Source: DATAPE01 sp034667525 (GTDB lineage: Bacteria; Actinomycetota; CADDZG01; WHSQ01). From it: a DNA stretch of 41,820 nucleotides. The translations under genes were made by a program, and so were the position numbers. Shown one piece after another: positions 8,748-16,526 of this stretch. Location: NCBI GenBank assembly GCA_034667525.1, contig JAXDJO010000041.1, positions 1 through 41,820 on the forward strand, read 5' to 3'. A model generated the notes under the pieces. The model was given only the letters and a program-made list of their open reading frames with translations, searched no databases and was not told the origin of the DNA. The number at the start of each line of letters is the position of its first letter. Within the stretch, counting starts at the first letter, position 1.

Positions 8748-8794
8748 CTAGCCTCATCCTCCACAGTGATTAACAAAATGCACAACAGCATCAC

Positions 8795-8824
8795 AACGTA
8801 CGTGAGTTTCGGGCCTGCGGTCAA
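8795..8824 (-). promoter_or_regulatory. Candidate sigma-70 promoter for the transglycosylase gene
   Basis: On the minus strand, TTGACC (8824-8819) and TACGTT (8800-8795) are separated by 18 bp and lie about 48 bp before the ATG at 8747. This is inferred from sequence only. Confidence 0.45.
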
Positions 8825-8880
8825 GGGGGCTTGCCTTGAGTGATGGCTGCTTTGAGGCCGATCGCGCTTGTGCCCGACGG

Positions 8881-9333
8881 TCAGGCGAAGCGCAACTCGG
8901 AATCGTCGTGATCGTCCACGACGCGCGCACAGGTGGGGCAGTACCAGCGGGCCTCTAGGGGGCTCCCACAGGCGGCGTGCCGCGGAAGGTCGCCGGCGCC
9001 ATCGCTCCGGGAGCCCCATTGGGCCAGCAACCTCAGTGCCCCCGCCAGCTCGGCGCCGCCTCCCGTGAGCTCGTACTCGAGGCGGGGCGGACGCTGGGAA
9101 TAGGGGCGAGCGAGCACCAGGCCCTCGTGCTCCAGATGCCTCAGACGTTGGGACAGCACGTTCGCGGCGATGCCCTCGAGCTCCGCGCTCAGCTCGTTGA
9201 AACGACGGGGCCCGTCGAGCAGGGCCTGGACGATCAAGAGCGTCCACCGGTCGCCGACCCGCCTGAGGGCGTCGGCCAGCGGCGAGGTCTCGGGGGGGGC
9301 CATCGCCGGCATCTTAGCCATCTTACTTGTCAC
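8881..9333 (-). CDS. HxlR-family transcriptional regulator with C-terminal Zn-ribbon-like tail
   Basis: Winged-helix repressor of the HxlR/DUF24 family, 150 residues. The core LADALRRVGDRWTLLIVQALLDGPRRFNEL and NVLSQRLRHLEHEGLV is diagnostic. The usual N-terminal redox Cys is absent. Instead the C-terminus has CGSPLEARWYCPTC (Cys122, 132, 135, with His119 nearby), which could bind a metal. I chose the GTG at 9333 because GGAGGAG lies five bases upstream; an ATG at 9366 would put the start inside the operator palindrome. It is divergent from two trypsin-like protease genes, whose promoter carries a matching inverted repeat, so it probably represses them and itself. Confidence 0.85.
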   Translation of the reverse strand: MTSKMAKMPAMAPPETSPLADALRRVGDRWTLLIVQALLDGPRRFNELSAELEGIAANVLSQRLRHLEHEGLVLARPYSQRPPRLEYELTGGGAELAGALRLLAQWGSRSDGAGDLPRHAACGSPLEARWYCPTCARVVDDHDDSELRFA

Positions 9334-9355
9334 TCTGTCTCCTCCGTAGTAACTT
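9327..9355 (+). promoter_or_regulatory. Promoter of the protease pair
   Basis: TTGTCA (9327-9332) and TAACTT (9350-9355) with a 17-bp spacer predict a start near 9362 and a 23-nt leader to the ATG at 9385. The -10 and start site lie within the inverted repeat at 9349-9371, a typical repressor arrangement. Confidence 0.55.
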
Positions 9356-9371
9356 GCAATCCACAAGTTAC
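9349..9371. promoter_or_regulatory. Probable HxlR-type operator (perfect inverted repeat)
   Basis: GTAACTTG-N7-CAAGTTAC, a perfect 8-bp inverted repeat, sits between the divergent regulator and protease genes. HxlR-family proteins are known to bind TACTT/AAGTA-like dyads near their own promoters. An additional half-site-like TTACTTGT lies at 9323-9330. Assignment to this regulator rests on position and symmetry. Confidence 0.65.
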
Positions 9372-9384
9372 CCGAGGAGGGGCA

Positions 9385-10272
9385 ATGAGCGTTCTAGACG
9401 AGCTTCAAGACCAGGTCCAGGGTGCCGCACGGAACGTGGGGCCCGCTGTTGTCGGGATCGGGACCCGCCGGGCGCTGGGGTCCGGGGTGGTGGTTGCCGG
9501 CGGCAAGGTGCTAACCAACGCCCACAACGTGAGGGGCGACGAGATCGCGGTCACTTTCGCGGATGGCAGGGAAGCGATCGGAAGGCCGGAAGGAGTGGAC
9601 GTTGACGGGGACATCGCCGTGCTCTCGGTGGATACCGGCGACGTAGCCCCTATCGAGTGGGCGCCTTCTGCGACGCCCGAGCCTGGTACTCCGGTCGTGG
9701 CGCTATCGAACCCGGGCGGACGAGGGCTCCGGGTGACCTTTGGGTTGGTGTCGGGGACACAGCGCACTTTCCGCGGCCCCCGCGGCCGGCGTATCACTGG
9801 CAGCATCGAGCACACTGCCCCGCTCCTTCCCGGATCCTCCGGAGGTCCGGTGGTCGACCGCGATGGGCATCTCCTGGGCCTGAACACGAACCGGCTCGGC
9901 GAGGGTTTCTATCTTGCGATCCCGGCTGACGAGGTGCTACGGACCCGGGTTGACTCTCTTTCGCGCGGCGAGTCGCCTCACCGACGCCGCCTTGGCGTGG
10001 GAGTCGCCCCGGCGCATGTCGCGCGCGGGCTACGCCGGGCGGTGGGGCTTCCCGAAGCCGACGGGCTGCTCGTCCGCCAGGTCGAGGACGGTTCGCCAGC
10101 CGCTGCTGCGGGATTGCAGGAAGGCGACCTGATCGTCGAGGTCGCCGGCGGTGCGATCAACGACTTCGACGCGCTGACCGACGCTATCGAGTCCGCGAGA
10201 ACAGGCGCGCTCGAGCTTCGGGTACTCCGGGGAACCGACGAGCGGATGCTGTCGGTGACCCTCGAAGAGTGA
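9385..10272 (+). CDS. HtrA-like trypsin-fold protease with PDZ domain, no export signal (1)
   Basis: S1C-type serine protease of 295 residues. The catalytic triad is His47 (LTNAHNV), Asp76 (DGDIAVL) and Ser152 (GSSGGP); a PDZ domain (about 200-295) ends the protein. The sequence starts with a soluble MSVLDELQDQVQ helix and has neither signal peptide nor membrane helix, unlike DegP or HtrA proteins that work outside the membrane, so a cytoplasmic role is inferred. Translation starts at the ATG at 9385 behind GAGGAGG; the frame is open much farther upstream but that part is antisense to the HxlR gene. The next gene overlaps by 4 bp, so the two proteases are coupled. Confidence 0.87.
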   Translation: MSVLDELQDQVQGAARNVGPAVVGIGTRRALGSGVVVAGGKVLTNAHNVRGDEIAVTFADGREAIGRPEGVDVDGDIAVLSVDTGDVAPIEWAPSATPEPGTPVVALSNPGGRGLRVTFGLVSGTQRTFRGPRGRRITGSIEHTAPLLPGSSGGPVVDRDGHLLGLNTNRLGEGFYLAIPADEVLRTRVDSLSRGESPHRRRLGVGVAPAHVARGLRRAVGLPEADGLLVRQVEDGSPAAAAGLQEGDLIVEVAGGAINDFDALTDAIESARTGALELRVLRGTDERMLSVTLEE

Positions 10273-11264
10273 TAACCGGCTTGACTTCCAAACGGGGAGG
10301 AAACGCTTCGAACGCGGGTGAGGCCGAGGTTTTGGACGCTTACTCCCAGACCGTGACGTCGGTGGCTGAGCGGCTGATCCCCTCCGTGGCCAGCTTGAAG
10401 GTGATGGAACAGGTGCGAGGTGGACGGCGGCAGCGCGGAGCGGGATCTGCGGTGCTCGTCACTCCCGACGGTTTCCTATTGACCTCGGCCCACGTCGTGG
10501 GCGAGGCGACCGGCGGGAGCGCAACCTTCTCTGATGGCCGAGAGCTTGGATTCGAGATAGTGGGTTGTGACCCGCTGTCGGATATGGCCGTCATCAGGAT
10601 CCCATCTCCCGATCTGCCGCCCGCCGAGCTCGGCGACGCCGATGGACTGCGCGTCGGGCAACTAGTCGTTGCCATCGGGAATCCGCTCGGTTTCTCCGGA
10701 TCGATAAGCGCGGGCGTAGTCAGCGCGCTCGGCAGGTCATTCGCGGCGCAGGATGGCAGGAACGCGCGCGTCGTCGAGAACGTCATCCAAACGGACGCCG
10801 CGCTGCATCCCGGGAACTCCGGTGGTGCGCTGGCCGACAGTGCGGGTCGCGTCGTGGGGATAAACACCGCGGTCGTGGGTCCATGGGTCGGTCAAGGTTT
10901 GGGATTGGCGGTACCGATCAATGCCATCACGCGGAGGATCGTGGCGGCGCTGATGGCGGAAGGCCGCGTGAGGAGGGGTTTCCTGGGCATCGCCGGCGGC
11001 CCGCGTCCGCTGCCTCCCCGGGCGGCTCGCGCCCTGTCTCGCAGCAAGGGGGTAGAGGTTGTTGGAGTCGTCGAGGGCAGCCCGGCGGCGGGAGCCGGGA
11101 TCCGGCAAGAGGACATCATCGTAGAAGTGGGGGAGGCTCCCGTTGAGGACGGCGGTGATCTGCAGAGGTTGATGACCGGTGACGTGATAGGGCGCCGCTT
11201 GCCGGTCACGATCTTTCGCGGTGGAGAGGTCCTCTCGGTCGAAGTGACCCCAACCGAGCTGTAA
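10269..11264 (+). CDS. HtrA-like trypsin-fold protease with PDZ domain, no export signal (2)
   Basis: Second S1C-type protease, 331 residues, starting at a GTG that overlaps the previous stop (GTGA). The triad is His75 (LTSAHVV), Asp105 (LSDMAVI) and Ser184 (HPGNSGGAL), all in canonical context, with NPLGFSGSISAGVVSALGR typical of DegP-like cores. A PDZ domain lies at about 235-328. Again no signal peptide or transmembrane helix is visible. The two proteins differ in most residues, so this is an old duplication or a functional pair that could form mixed oligomers. The substrates are unknown; control by the divergent HxlR protein is likely. Confidence 0.87.
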   Translation: MITGLTSKRGGNASNAGEAEVLDAYSQTVTSVAERLIPSVASLKVMEQVRGGRRQRGAGSAVLVTPDGFLLTSAHVVGEATGGSATFSDGRELGFEIVGCDPLSDMAVIRIPSPDLPPAELGDADGLRVGQLVVAIGNPLGFSGSISAGVVSALGRSFAAQDGRNARVVENVIQTDAALHPGNSGGALADSAGRVVGINTAVVGPWVGQGLGLAVPINAITRRIVAALMAEGRVRRGFLGIAGGPRPLPPRAARALSRSKGVEVVGVVEGSPAAGAGIRQEDIIVEVGEAPVEDGGDLQRLMTGDVIGRRLPVTIFRGGEVLSVEVTPTEL

Positions 11265-11282
11265 GCCCAGAGTTTTCCAGTC

Positions 11283-11915
11283 TCAGGAGCGAAGGTCGAG
11301 AGCCGGGTGGTTCAGTCGGAAGTTCAGGATCAGCTTCCTGGTGCTGGGTCGGGCAGAGCCGTAGACGAGGCCCGGCAGGAGATTGGACAACGGGATCGAC
11401 ACCGTCGGCAGAGAGCCTGCCGAGATCTGCAAAGCCCGATCTGAGATCTGGACCGAGACGCTGATCGCAGCAGAAAAGCCGCCCACCTTTGTGATTGCCC
11501 GTCCTTTCTTGAAGGACACGGCAAACGGCGCGCCGTGTGCCCGTAAGAAGGAGTTCAGGGATCCCTGCGTTACCGACGCGCTGCCTATCCCGCTAGCTGC
11601 ATGGACCGTGTGCAGATGACCGCGGAGGAGCTGCGCGAACGAGAACCTCAGATTGAGGAGCAGGAGGTGTATCTGCGAGTAACGGAGCGGACCCTCCTTG
11701 AGGGTCGCAAGAGAGATCTGTCCGGAGGGGATCTGGCCCTGGGCGACCTCGATCAGGAATGGAAATCCACGCAGGGAGACTTGGGGCTTCGCCGATAGCT
11801 TGAGCGCACTCTGGATCGAGCTCGCCACCCGCGCCTCTTCATAGCGACGAGCCCCTTCGTCGGCTGCGACCAGCAGCACGGCGAGGGCGATTAGAGCTAT
11901 CGCACCGCCTCGCAT
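11283..11915 (-). CDS. DUF2993 (LmeA-like) membrane-anchored protein
   Basis: A 210-residue protein with one N-terminal hydrophobic helix (GGAIALIALAVLLVAADEGA, a signal anchor) and then a beta-rich domain of the DUF2993 type. Recognisable features are the LRGFPFLIEVAQGQI stretch, an AEGV-like repeat pattern and the C-terminal LPGLVYGSARPS. In mycobacteria a relative, LmeA, acts in the periplasm on lipomannan synthesis, but DUF2993 proteins occur throughout the Actinomycetota with no common established role. It is convergent with the protease pair, 18 bp apart, with no clear terminator between them. Confidence 0.8.
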   Translation of the reverse strand: MRGGAIALIALAVLLVAADEGARRYEEARVASSIQSALKLSAKPQVSLRGFPFLIEVAQGQIPSGQISLATLKEGPLRYSQIHLLLLNLRFSFAQLLRGHLHTVHAASGIGSASVTQGSLNSFLRAHGAPFAVSFKKGRAITKVGGFSAAISVSVQISDRALQISAGSLPTVSIPLSNLLPGLVYGSARPSTRKLILNFRLNHPALDLRS

Positions 11916-12221
11916 CGGGACCAGGGCGTTGCCGCCCGGGAGACCTTCCTAGCCTTCGCTCGGGTGCTGGAGGTAGTGCGGCGTGGGGCCCCCTATGCCC
12001 TCCCACACCATGGCGAGCGACCCGGCGCGCCGGCCGGGGTCCAGATCCCGAAGACCCTTCCCGGACGCGGACTCCCGTCGGCATCCAGCGAGCGGCTCGG
12101 CAGCAGTGCTCATCCCGTGGTCCAGGCGCGAGCCATGCGTGGAGCTGCTCGTTCGGCCATAGCGGGGTTCTTTCCGCGTAGAGGAGCGTCGAAACCTCGG
12201 CTGCGCTGCGAGGATGGGGGC
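11916..12221. other. Intergenic region, no gene seen
   Basis: This 306-bp stretch between divergent genes must contain both promoters, but I see no convincing -35/-10 pair. The open frames crossing it on either strand show no ribosome site and no family resemblance. Confidence 0.5.
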
Positions 12222-13235
12222 GTGCCCACACCAGCTGAAGTGATCGCCGTGGATGGATGTGACGTCCGGATCACCAATCCGGACAAGGTTTTCTTTCCAA
12301 AGCTTCCATTCACCAAGCTGGATCTCGTCAACTATTACCTCAGCGTGATGCCGGCAGCTCTGGTTGGTTGCCATCGCCGTCCCACCACCCTCTACCGCTG
12401 GCCCAATGGAGTGGACGCTCCGGAAGACGCGTTCTATCAGAAGCGCGTGCCTGACAAGGGACGGCCGGAGTGGCTTCAGACCTCGACCGTGAAGTTTCCG
12501 AGTGGACGTTCGGCAGAGATGCTGGCGGTCGAAGATGCCGCGCATGTGGCGTGGGCGATCAACCTTGGTTGCATGGATCTCAATCCATGGCCGGTGCGCA
12601 CGAAGGACGTCGATCACCCGGACGAACTACGCGTCGATCTCGATCCCACGCCCGATATCCCATTCTCGGATGCGCGTGACGTGGCGCTGGTAGCGCGCGA
12701 GGTGATCGAGGAATATGGGCTCAAAGGCTTCCCCAAGACTTCCGGTAAGCGGGGGATCCATATCTTCTGCCGGATCGAACCGCGCTGGGGGTTCAAAGAG
12801 GTGCGGAAGGCGGCGCTGGCCCTGGCACGCGAAGTCGAGCAGCGCGCGGGCGGCGTGGCCACGACCGCGTGGTGGAAGGAAGAACGCCGCGGCGTGTTCG
12901 TCGACTACAACCAGAACGCCCGAGATCGAACGATGGCATGCGCCTATTCGGTGCGTCCCGTTCCTGACGCCCGCGTGTCGGCTCCGCTGGGATGGGATGA
13001 GGTAGGGGATGTGGAGCCCGAGGATCTAACGGTCTTAACGGTGCCGGCACGCTTCAAAAAGGTTGGCGACCCCGGCGGCGCGATCGATGACGTAGCGGGA
13101 ACTCTGGAGCCGTTGCTGGAGTTGGCCGCACGGCAGGAAAGCTCTGGCCTGGGCGAGGCCCCCCTTCCGCCGCATTTCCCGAAGGAGGCCGGTGAGCCTC
13201 CTAGGGTCATGCCGTCGCGCCGCCGTCAGCGCTGA
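12222..13235 (+). CDS. LigD-type DNA polymerase/primase domain, stand-alone
   Basis: Archaeo-eukaryotic-primase-like polymerase of bacterial non-homologous end joining, 337 residues, so a single-domain protein rather than three-domain LigD. The catalytic Asp pair is in RVDLDPTP (Asp139, Asp141) and the third Asp228 is in VFVDYNQNARDRT. TSGKRGIHI (173-181) and the N-terminal NPDKVFFP are also typical. The GTG at 12222 follows AGGATGGGGG; the open frame upstream has no LigD similarity. It overlaps the convergent ligase gene by 10 bp at the 3' ends. No Ku gene is in this window, so the Ku partner must be elsewhere, or this pair acts without it. Confidence 0.88.
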   Translation: MPTPAEVIAVDGCDVRITNPDKVFFPKLPFTKLDLVNYYLSVMPAALVGCHRRPTTLYRWPNGVDAPEDAFYQKRVPDKGRPEWLQTSTVKFPSGRSAEMLAVEDAAHVAWAINLGCMDLNPWPVRTKDVDHPDELRVDLDPTPDIPFSDARDVALVAREVIEEYGLKGFPKTSGKRGIHIFCRIEPRWGFKEVRKAALALAREVEQRAGGVATTAWWKEERRGVFVDYNQNARDRTMACAYSVRPVPDARVSAPLGWDEVGDVEPEDLTVLTVPARFKKVGDPGGAIDDVAGTLEPLLELAARQESSGLGEAPLPPHFPKEAGEPPRVMPSRRRQR

Positions 13236-14248
13236 GGGGGCAACGACAGCTGCTCGAAGGTGCATTCCTGGGGGGGCTTGTCTTGGCGCCACCGAAGTAG
13301 CCGGGCGGCGTGGCGGAAGCGATCACCCTGAAGGTGGTCGTAGCTAACCTCACAAACCAGCACCGGTTCGAGTGACACCCACTCGGTTTCCTTGCCTCCC
13401 GACCACCTGCTGGGGCCGCCGGGTGTTCGCCCGGAGCCGAAACTAGATCCCCCTTCGAGAGGCTTCAGCTCCTCCAAAAGTTCGCGCCGTTCCTTGGCTT
13501 TGAACGATGAGGTGTGACCGATGTAGTGGAGGGTTCCATCCTCGTCGTAGAGACCGAGCAGAAGCGAACCGACACCGTCACCACCCTTCGACAAGCGATA
13601 TCCACCTACGACGCAGTCGGCGGTGCGAAGGTGCTTGATCTTCAGCATCACCCGTTCACCAGCGACGTAGTGAAGATCGGCGCGCTTGGCGACGATGCCA
13701 TCGAGACCGAGGTCTTCGAACCCCTTGAACCAAATGGTCGCCTCGTCCGGGTCGGCGGTTTGGGGTGTCAGGAACACTTGCGATCCGGGCTCTTTCGATG
13801 GGGTTTGCACTGTGAAATTAGCTTCCAGCTTCCTGCGTCGTTCCTCGAACGGCGTGGTGCGGAGATCGTCGGAGCCCAGCGCGAGCAGATCGAAGACGAC
13901 AAAGCTCGCGGGGATCTCCTCGGCCAACTTGGCCACGCGCGAAGCTGCGGGATGGATCCGCATCAGCAGCGCGCCGAAATCCAGTCCCTCGCTTCCTGCG
14001 ATGACGATCTCTCCATCCACCACGCAGGAGGGTGGAAGGCACCCTTCGAGAAGCGGGATCAGCTCCGGGAAATAACGAACGAGATCGCGAGTGTCACGGC
14101 TCGCGATCTTGATGTCGTCCTCATCCCGGAACACCAGCGCCCGGAAGCCATCCCATTTGGGTTCGTAGAACCAGCCTTCGCCACGCGGGATCTCTTCGGC
14201 CACACGAGACAACATGGGTGATATGGGGGGCTTCACGGGTGAGACCAT
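13226..14248 (-). CDS. ATP-dependent DNA ligase, LigC/LigD-ligase type
   Basis: Nucleotidyltransferase that seals DNA nicks with ATP, 340 residues. The adenylated Lys31 is in motif I EPKWDGFRA, with motif III VFDLLAL, motif IV DGIVAKR and motif V MLKIKHLRTADCVV all visible; an OB-fold domain follows (about 215-335). Size and sequence fit the LigC group or the ligase part of LigD. It faces the LigD-polymerase gene tail to tail with a 10-bp overlap and diverges from a PHP-domain protein gene across 29 bp, so three DNA-processing enzymes are grouped. The first ATG (14248) is kept. Confidence 0.9.
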   Translation of the reverse strand: MVSPVKPPISPMLSRVAEEIPRGEGWFYEPKWDGFRALVFRDEDDIKIASRDTRDLVRYFPELIPLLEGCLPPSCVVDGEIVIAGSEGLDFGALLMRIHPAASRVAKLAEEIPASFVVFDLLALGSDDLRTTPFEERRRKLEANFTVQTPSKEPGSQVFLTPQTADPDEATIWFKGFEDLGLDGIVAKRADLHYVAGERVMLKIKHLRTADCVVGGYRLSKGGDGVGSLLLGLYDEDGTLHYIGHTSSFKAKERRELLEELKPLEGGSSFGSGRTPGGPSRWSGGKETEWVSLEPVLVCEVSYDHLQGDRFRHAARLLRWRQDKPPQECTFEQLSLPPQR

Positions 14249-14277
14249 CTGATGATGATGCCAAGACCTAGCTCTCC

Positions 14278-15336
14278 GTGCCGCGTCCTCCCCCGATGAC
14301 GCTGACGAATCGGCAGGTATCGGAGCTGGCGGCCATTGCCGCCCAGAGCCAGGAGGACAACAAGCAGAAGGCTCTACGGCGCTGTTCGCACCTCGCCCTC
14401 ATGTGGGACGAAGAGGCAGCTGATGTGCTATCGGCCGGCCGGGCACTGACCGAGCTGGAGGGGATCGGAAAATGGCTCGATGGCGTTCTCACCGCGTGGC
14501 TGGAGGACCCGCCGGAGGTTCCCTTAACACCTCCCGTTCGTACTGATTTCCTGACCTACGCGGAGGCGCTGGCCGGGGTGGGGGCCGAGCCTGGATGGCG
14601 CGGCCAGCTTCGTGGGGATCTGCAGATGCACACGACCTACAGCGACGGCCGGGCCAGCATCTCTGAAATGGCTCTGGCAGCTCGCACGCTCGGCTACGAG
14701 TACATCGCGATCACCGACCACTCCAAGGGATTGAAGATCGCCGGCGGGATGAACGAAGCCGAGTTGCTCCGGCAATCCCGCGAGATCGACGGCGTCAATG
14801 CGGCGCTCGCGGGCGCCGGCGAACAGCTGCACGTACTGCGCGCGCTCGAGATGAATGTCAATCTCGATGGTGAGGGCGATATGGAAGACGACGCCCTTGA
14901 TTCCCTGGACCTCATCCTGGGCTCTTTCCACTCCAAGCTGCGTATCACCGATGACCAGACCTCGAGGTATGTGGCAGCGCTACACAACCCTCACGTTCAC
15001 GTCCTCGGACATCCGCGGGGCCGCAAGTACAACTTTCGTTTGGGTCTGGCTGCCGATTGGCAGAGGGTGTTCGAGACCGCAGCCGAGCTCGACAAAGCGG
15101 TCGAGATCGATGGCTATCCGGACCGGCAGGATCTCAACGTTGAACTGCTTGTGCTTGCGCGCGAGGCGGGCGTGCGTATCTCGATCGGAACCGACGCCCA
15201 TAACCAGTCTGAGATGCGCTTCATCGATGTCGGCCTCGCCGCCGCCCTGAAGGCGGGCATCGACCGGGACCGCATCCTCAACTTTCAGCCGTGGCAGGAC
15301 ATCGTGGGGTGGACGGAATCGCTGCGAGCTGGGTGA
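14278..15336 (+). CDS. PHP-domain metal-dependent hydrolase, PolX-related without polymerase
   Basis: 352 residues. The N-terminus (about 10-75) resembles the helix-hairpin-helix start of family X polymerases (TNRQVSELAAIA ... LTELEGIGKWL), but the nucleotidyltransferase palm and fingers are missing. From about residue 105 the protein is a PHP domain like the C-terminal exonuclease of bacterial PolX, with metal-ligand motifs DLQMHTTYSDG (His118, Asp123), ITDHSK (Asp147, His148), a downstream Glu, GSFHS, GHPRGR and GTDAHN. It could be a 3'-5' exonuclease or phosphatase acting on DNA ends. The GTG at 14278 and an ATG at 14296 are both possible. Next to the ligase and polymerase, a repair role is likely but inferred. 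Confidence 0.82.
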   Translation: MPRPPPMTLTNRQVSELAAIAAQSQEDNKQKALRRCSHLALMWDEEAADVLSAGRALTELEGIGKWLDGVLTAWLEDPPEVPLTPPVRTDFLTYAEALAGVGAEPGWRGQLRGDLQMHTTYSDGRASISEMALAARTLGYEYIAITDHSKGLKIAGGMNEAELLRQSREIDGVNAALAGAGEQLHVLRALEMNVNLDGEGDMEDDALDSLDLILGSFHSKLRITDDQTSRYVAALHNPHVHVLGHPRGRKYNFRLGLAADWQRVFETAAELDKAVEIDGYPDRQDLNVELLVLAREAGVRISIGTDAHNQSEMRFIDVGLAAALKAGIDRDRILNFQPWQDIVGWTESLRAG

Positions 15337-15385
15337 GGCGGGAGATCGCACGGCCCGCTCCTCGTCGCGAGTTTCTGTTGCATCC

Positions 15386-16000
15386 TCACCTCATGCTGAG
15401 ATAAGAGGATCTCCTTGTATCTCTGCCGAGGACCTTCCAGAGGGCTGGGAGGCATCCGGCGGCGAGAAGCAGCTTGGCGACATCCGCCAGCACGAAGGGG
15501 TACAGACCGTCTTGCAAAGCTCTCTGAGCAGTGAGACCGAGTGCATGCCCCAGCCACGGCACGCCAAAGCTGTAGATGATGATCTCGCCGATGAGCATTG
15601 CGCCGATCGCGCTTCGAACGCTGCGATCCCACCCCCGTTCCGCCAGGAAGCCCAGAACCAGCGCCGCGACGGCGAACCCCCACAGGTATCCGCCCGTCGC
15701 CGACGACAATCTCAGCAGGTCGATCCCATGTGAGCCCGCCGCGAAGAAGGGCAACCCGACGGCCCCTTCGGCGAGATAGAGGAGAACCGAGGCCAGTCCG
15801 CGCCGGGATCCCAGGGAGCTTCCCACCAGGAGCACTGCGAGTGTTTGCCCGGTCACCGGAACCGGGGTGAAAGGCAGGCGAAGAGAGATCTGGGCAAACA
15901 GTGCGATCGTCAAACTGCCCACGACGATGGCGATGACGTGTGGGAGCGTCGTTGATGATGCTCGGTTCCTCCTACCGATCGACTCCACCAAGGTCGTCAT
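15386..16000 (-). CDS. bioY: Biotin transporter substrate-binding subunit BioY
   Basis: Membrane S-component of an energy-coupling-factor biotin transporter, 204 residues with about six hydrophobic helices. The family stretch LPFTPVPVTGQTLAVLLVGSSLGSRRG is intact, as is the Gly-rich GGYLWGFAVAALVLGFLAERG. The ATG at 16000 follows GAGGAGGATCAC, which decides this start over a longer frame. No BioM/BioN ATPase or core subunit is adjacent, so it is a solitary BioY that would use a shared ECF module or act alone. I see no BirA-type operator upstream. Confidence 0.9.
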   Translation of the reverse strand: MTTLVESIGRRNRASSTTLPHVIAIVVGSLTIALFAQISLRLPFTPVPVTGQTLAVLLVGSSLGSRRGLASVLLYLAEGAVGLPFFAAGSHGIDLLRLSSATGGYLWGFAVAALVLGFLAERGWDRSVRSAIGAMLIGEIIIYSFGVPWLGHALGLTAQRALQDGLYPFVLADVAKLLLAAGCLPALWKVLGRDTRRSSYLSMR

Positions 16001-16081
16001 GTGATCCTCCTCTTCAGCCTCCCTTGCGCTCGGCAGCATAGGGCCACGGGTCGGGGCCGGATATCCTGCGGACTCATCAGC

Positions 16082-16153
16082 GGCGGCGTGGCCGAGTGGT
16101 TTAGGCAAGGGACTGCAAATCCCTGTACAGCGGTTCGATTCCGCTCGCCGCCT
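16082..16153 (+). tRNA. tRNA-Cys (GCA)
   Basis: Full cloverleaf: acceptor GGCGGCG/CGCCGCC, D-arm GCCGAGTGGTTTAGGC, anticodon stem AGGGA/TCCCT with loop CTGCAAA (anticodon GCA), T-arm AGCGG/CCGCT with loop TTCGATT, discriminator T. The 3' CCA is not encoded. Confidence 0.95.
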
Positions 16154-16205
16154 CTCACGCGACTCGGGCCCTCGTGGAAGCAGCGGGTAACATCTCGCAG
16201 ACTGG

Positions 16206-16278
16206 GGGGCGTTAGCTCAGTTGGTAGAGCACTACCTCGACAAGGTAGGGGTCAATGGTTCGAGTCCATTACGCCCCA
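16206..16278 (+). tRNA. tRNA-Val (GAC)
   Basis: Acceptor GGGGCGT/ACGCCCC, D-arm with TAGCTCAGTTGGTAGAGC, anticodon stem CTACC/GGTAG around TCGACAA (anticodon GAC), T-arm with GGTTCGAGTCC, discriminator A. CCA is not encoded. It lies 52 bp downstream of tRNA-Cys, so the two may be co-transcribed. Confidence 0.95.
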
Positions 16279-16347
16279 CGAACGCTAGTACCGGCGGTGA
16301 CGTGAAGCCACAGGCTCCCGCCTCCTTGAACATTCTCAGCAGAAGGG

Positions 16348-16379
16348 CCGATGAGATGACATCGGACGAGTAGACGTCC
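16348..16379 (+). promoter_or_regulatory. Paired hairpins in the leader of a mini-gene
   Basis: Two adjacent inverted repeats, CCGATG-N6-CATCGG (16348-16365) and GGACG-N6-CGTCC (16364-16379), end 19 bp before the small ATG at 16399. They share two bases, so they could be alternative folds. A regulatory role is inferred only. Confidence 0.35.
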
Positions 16380-16398
16380 CAGAACAGGGAGGCTCTAA

Positions 16399-16503
16399 AT
16401 GCCCGATACCATCAAGCTGAAGGCTTTCCGGATCGCCGCAGCCATTTCAACGGTCGCCCCGGTTATCGCGGTAAGCGGCGCTGGCCAGAAGTGGGGCGAC
16501 TAA
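16399..16503 (+). CDS. Candidate 34-aa membrane-type small protein
   Basis: A 34-codon frame, starting MPDTIKLKAFRIAAAISTV and ending GAGQKWGD. A basic N-terminus is followed by a 15-18 residue hydrophobic Ala/Val/Ile stretch, like a small membrane protein or uncleaved signal. GGGAGG lies 6-11 bases before the ATG, and a strong intrinsic terminator begins 23 bp after the stop, so the frame looks like a complete mini-transcription unit. I do not recognise the family. It could alternatively be an incidental frame inside a structured small RNA. Confidence 0.5.
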   Translation: MPDTIKLKAFRIAAAISTVAPVIAVSGAGQKWGD

Positions 16504-16526
16504 GCCGCAGGATTACAGGATTTCAG

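Noticed and set aside
8748..8880. Possible c-di-AMP (ydaO) riboswitch before the cell-wall transglycosylase gene
   Set aside because: Such switches often precede these genes in Actinomycetota, but the 133-bp gap lacks the conserved core sequence and a promoter lies inside it.
11839..12231. 130-codon minus-strand frame before the DUF2993 gene
   Set aside because: Arg/Pro-rich composition typical of a chance frame in GC-rich DNA, overlapping the real gene in another frame.
16001..16288. 95-codon plus-strand frame across both tRNAs
   Set aside because: It runs through two certain tRNA genes.
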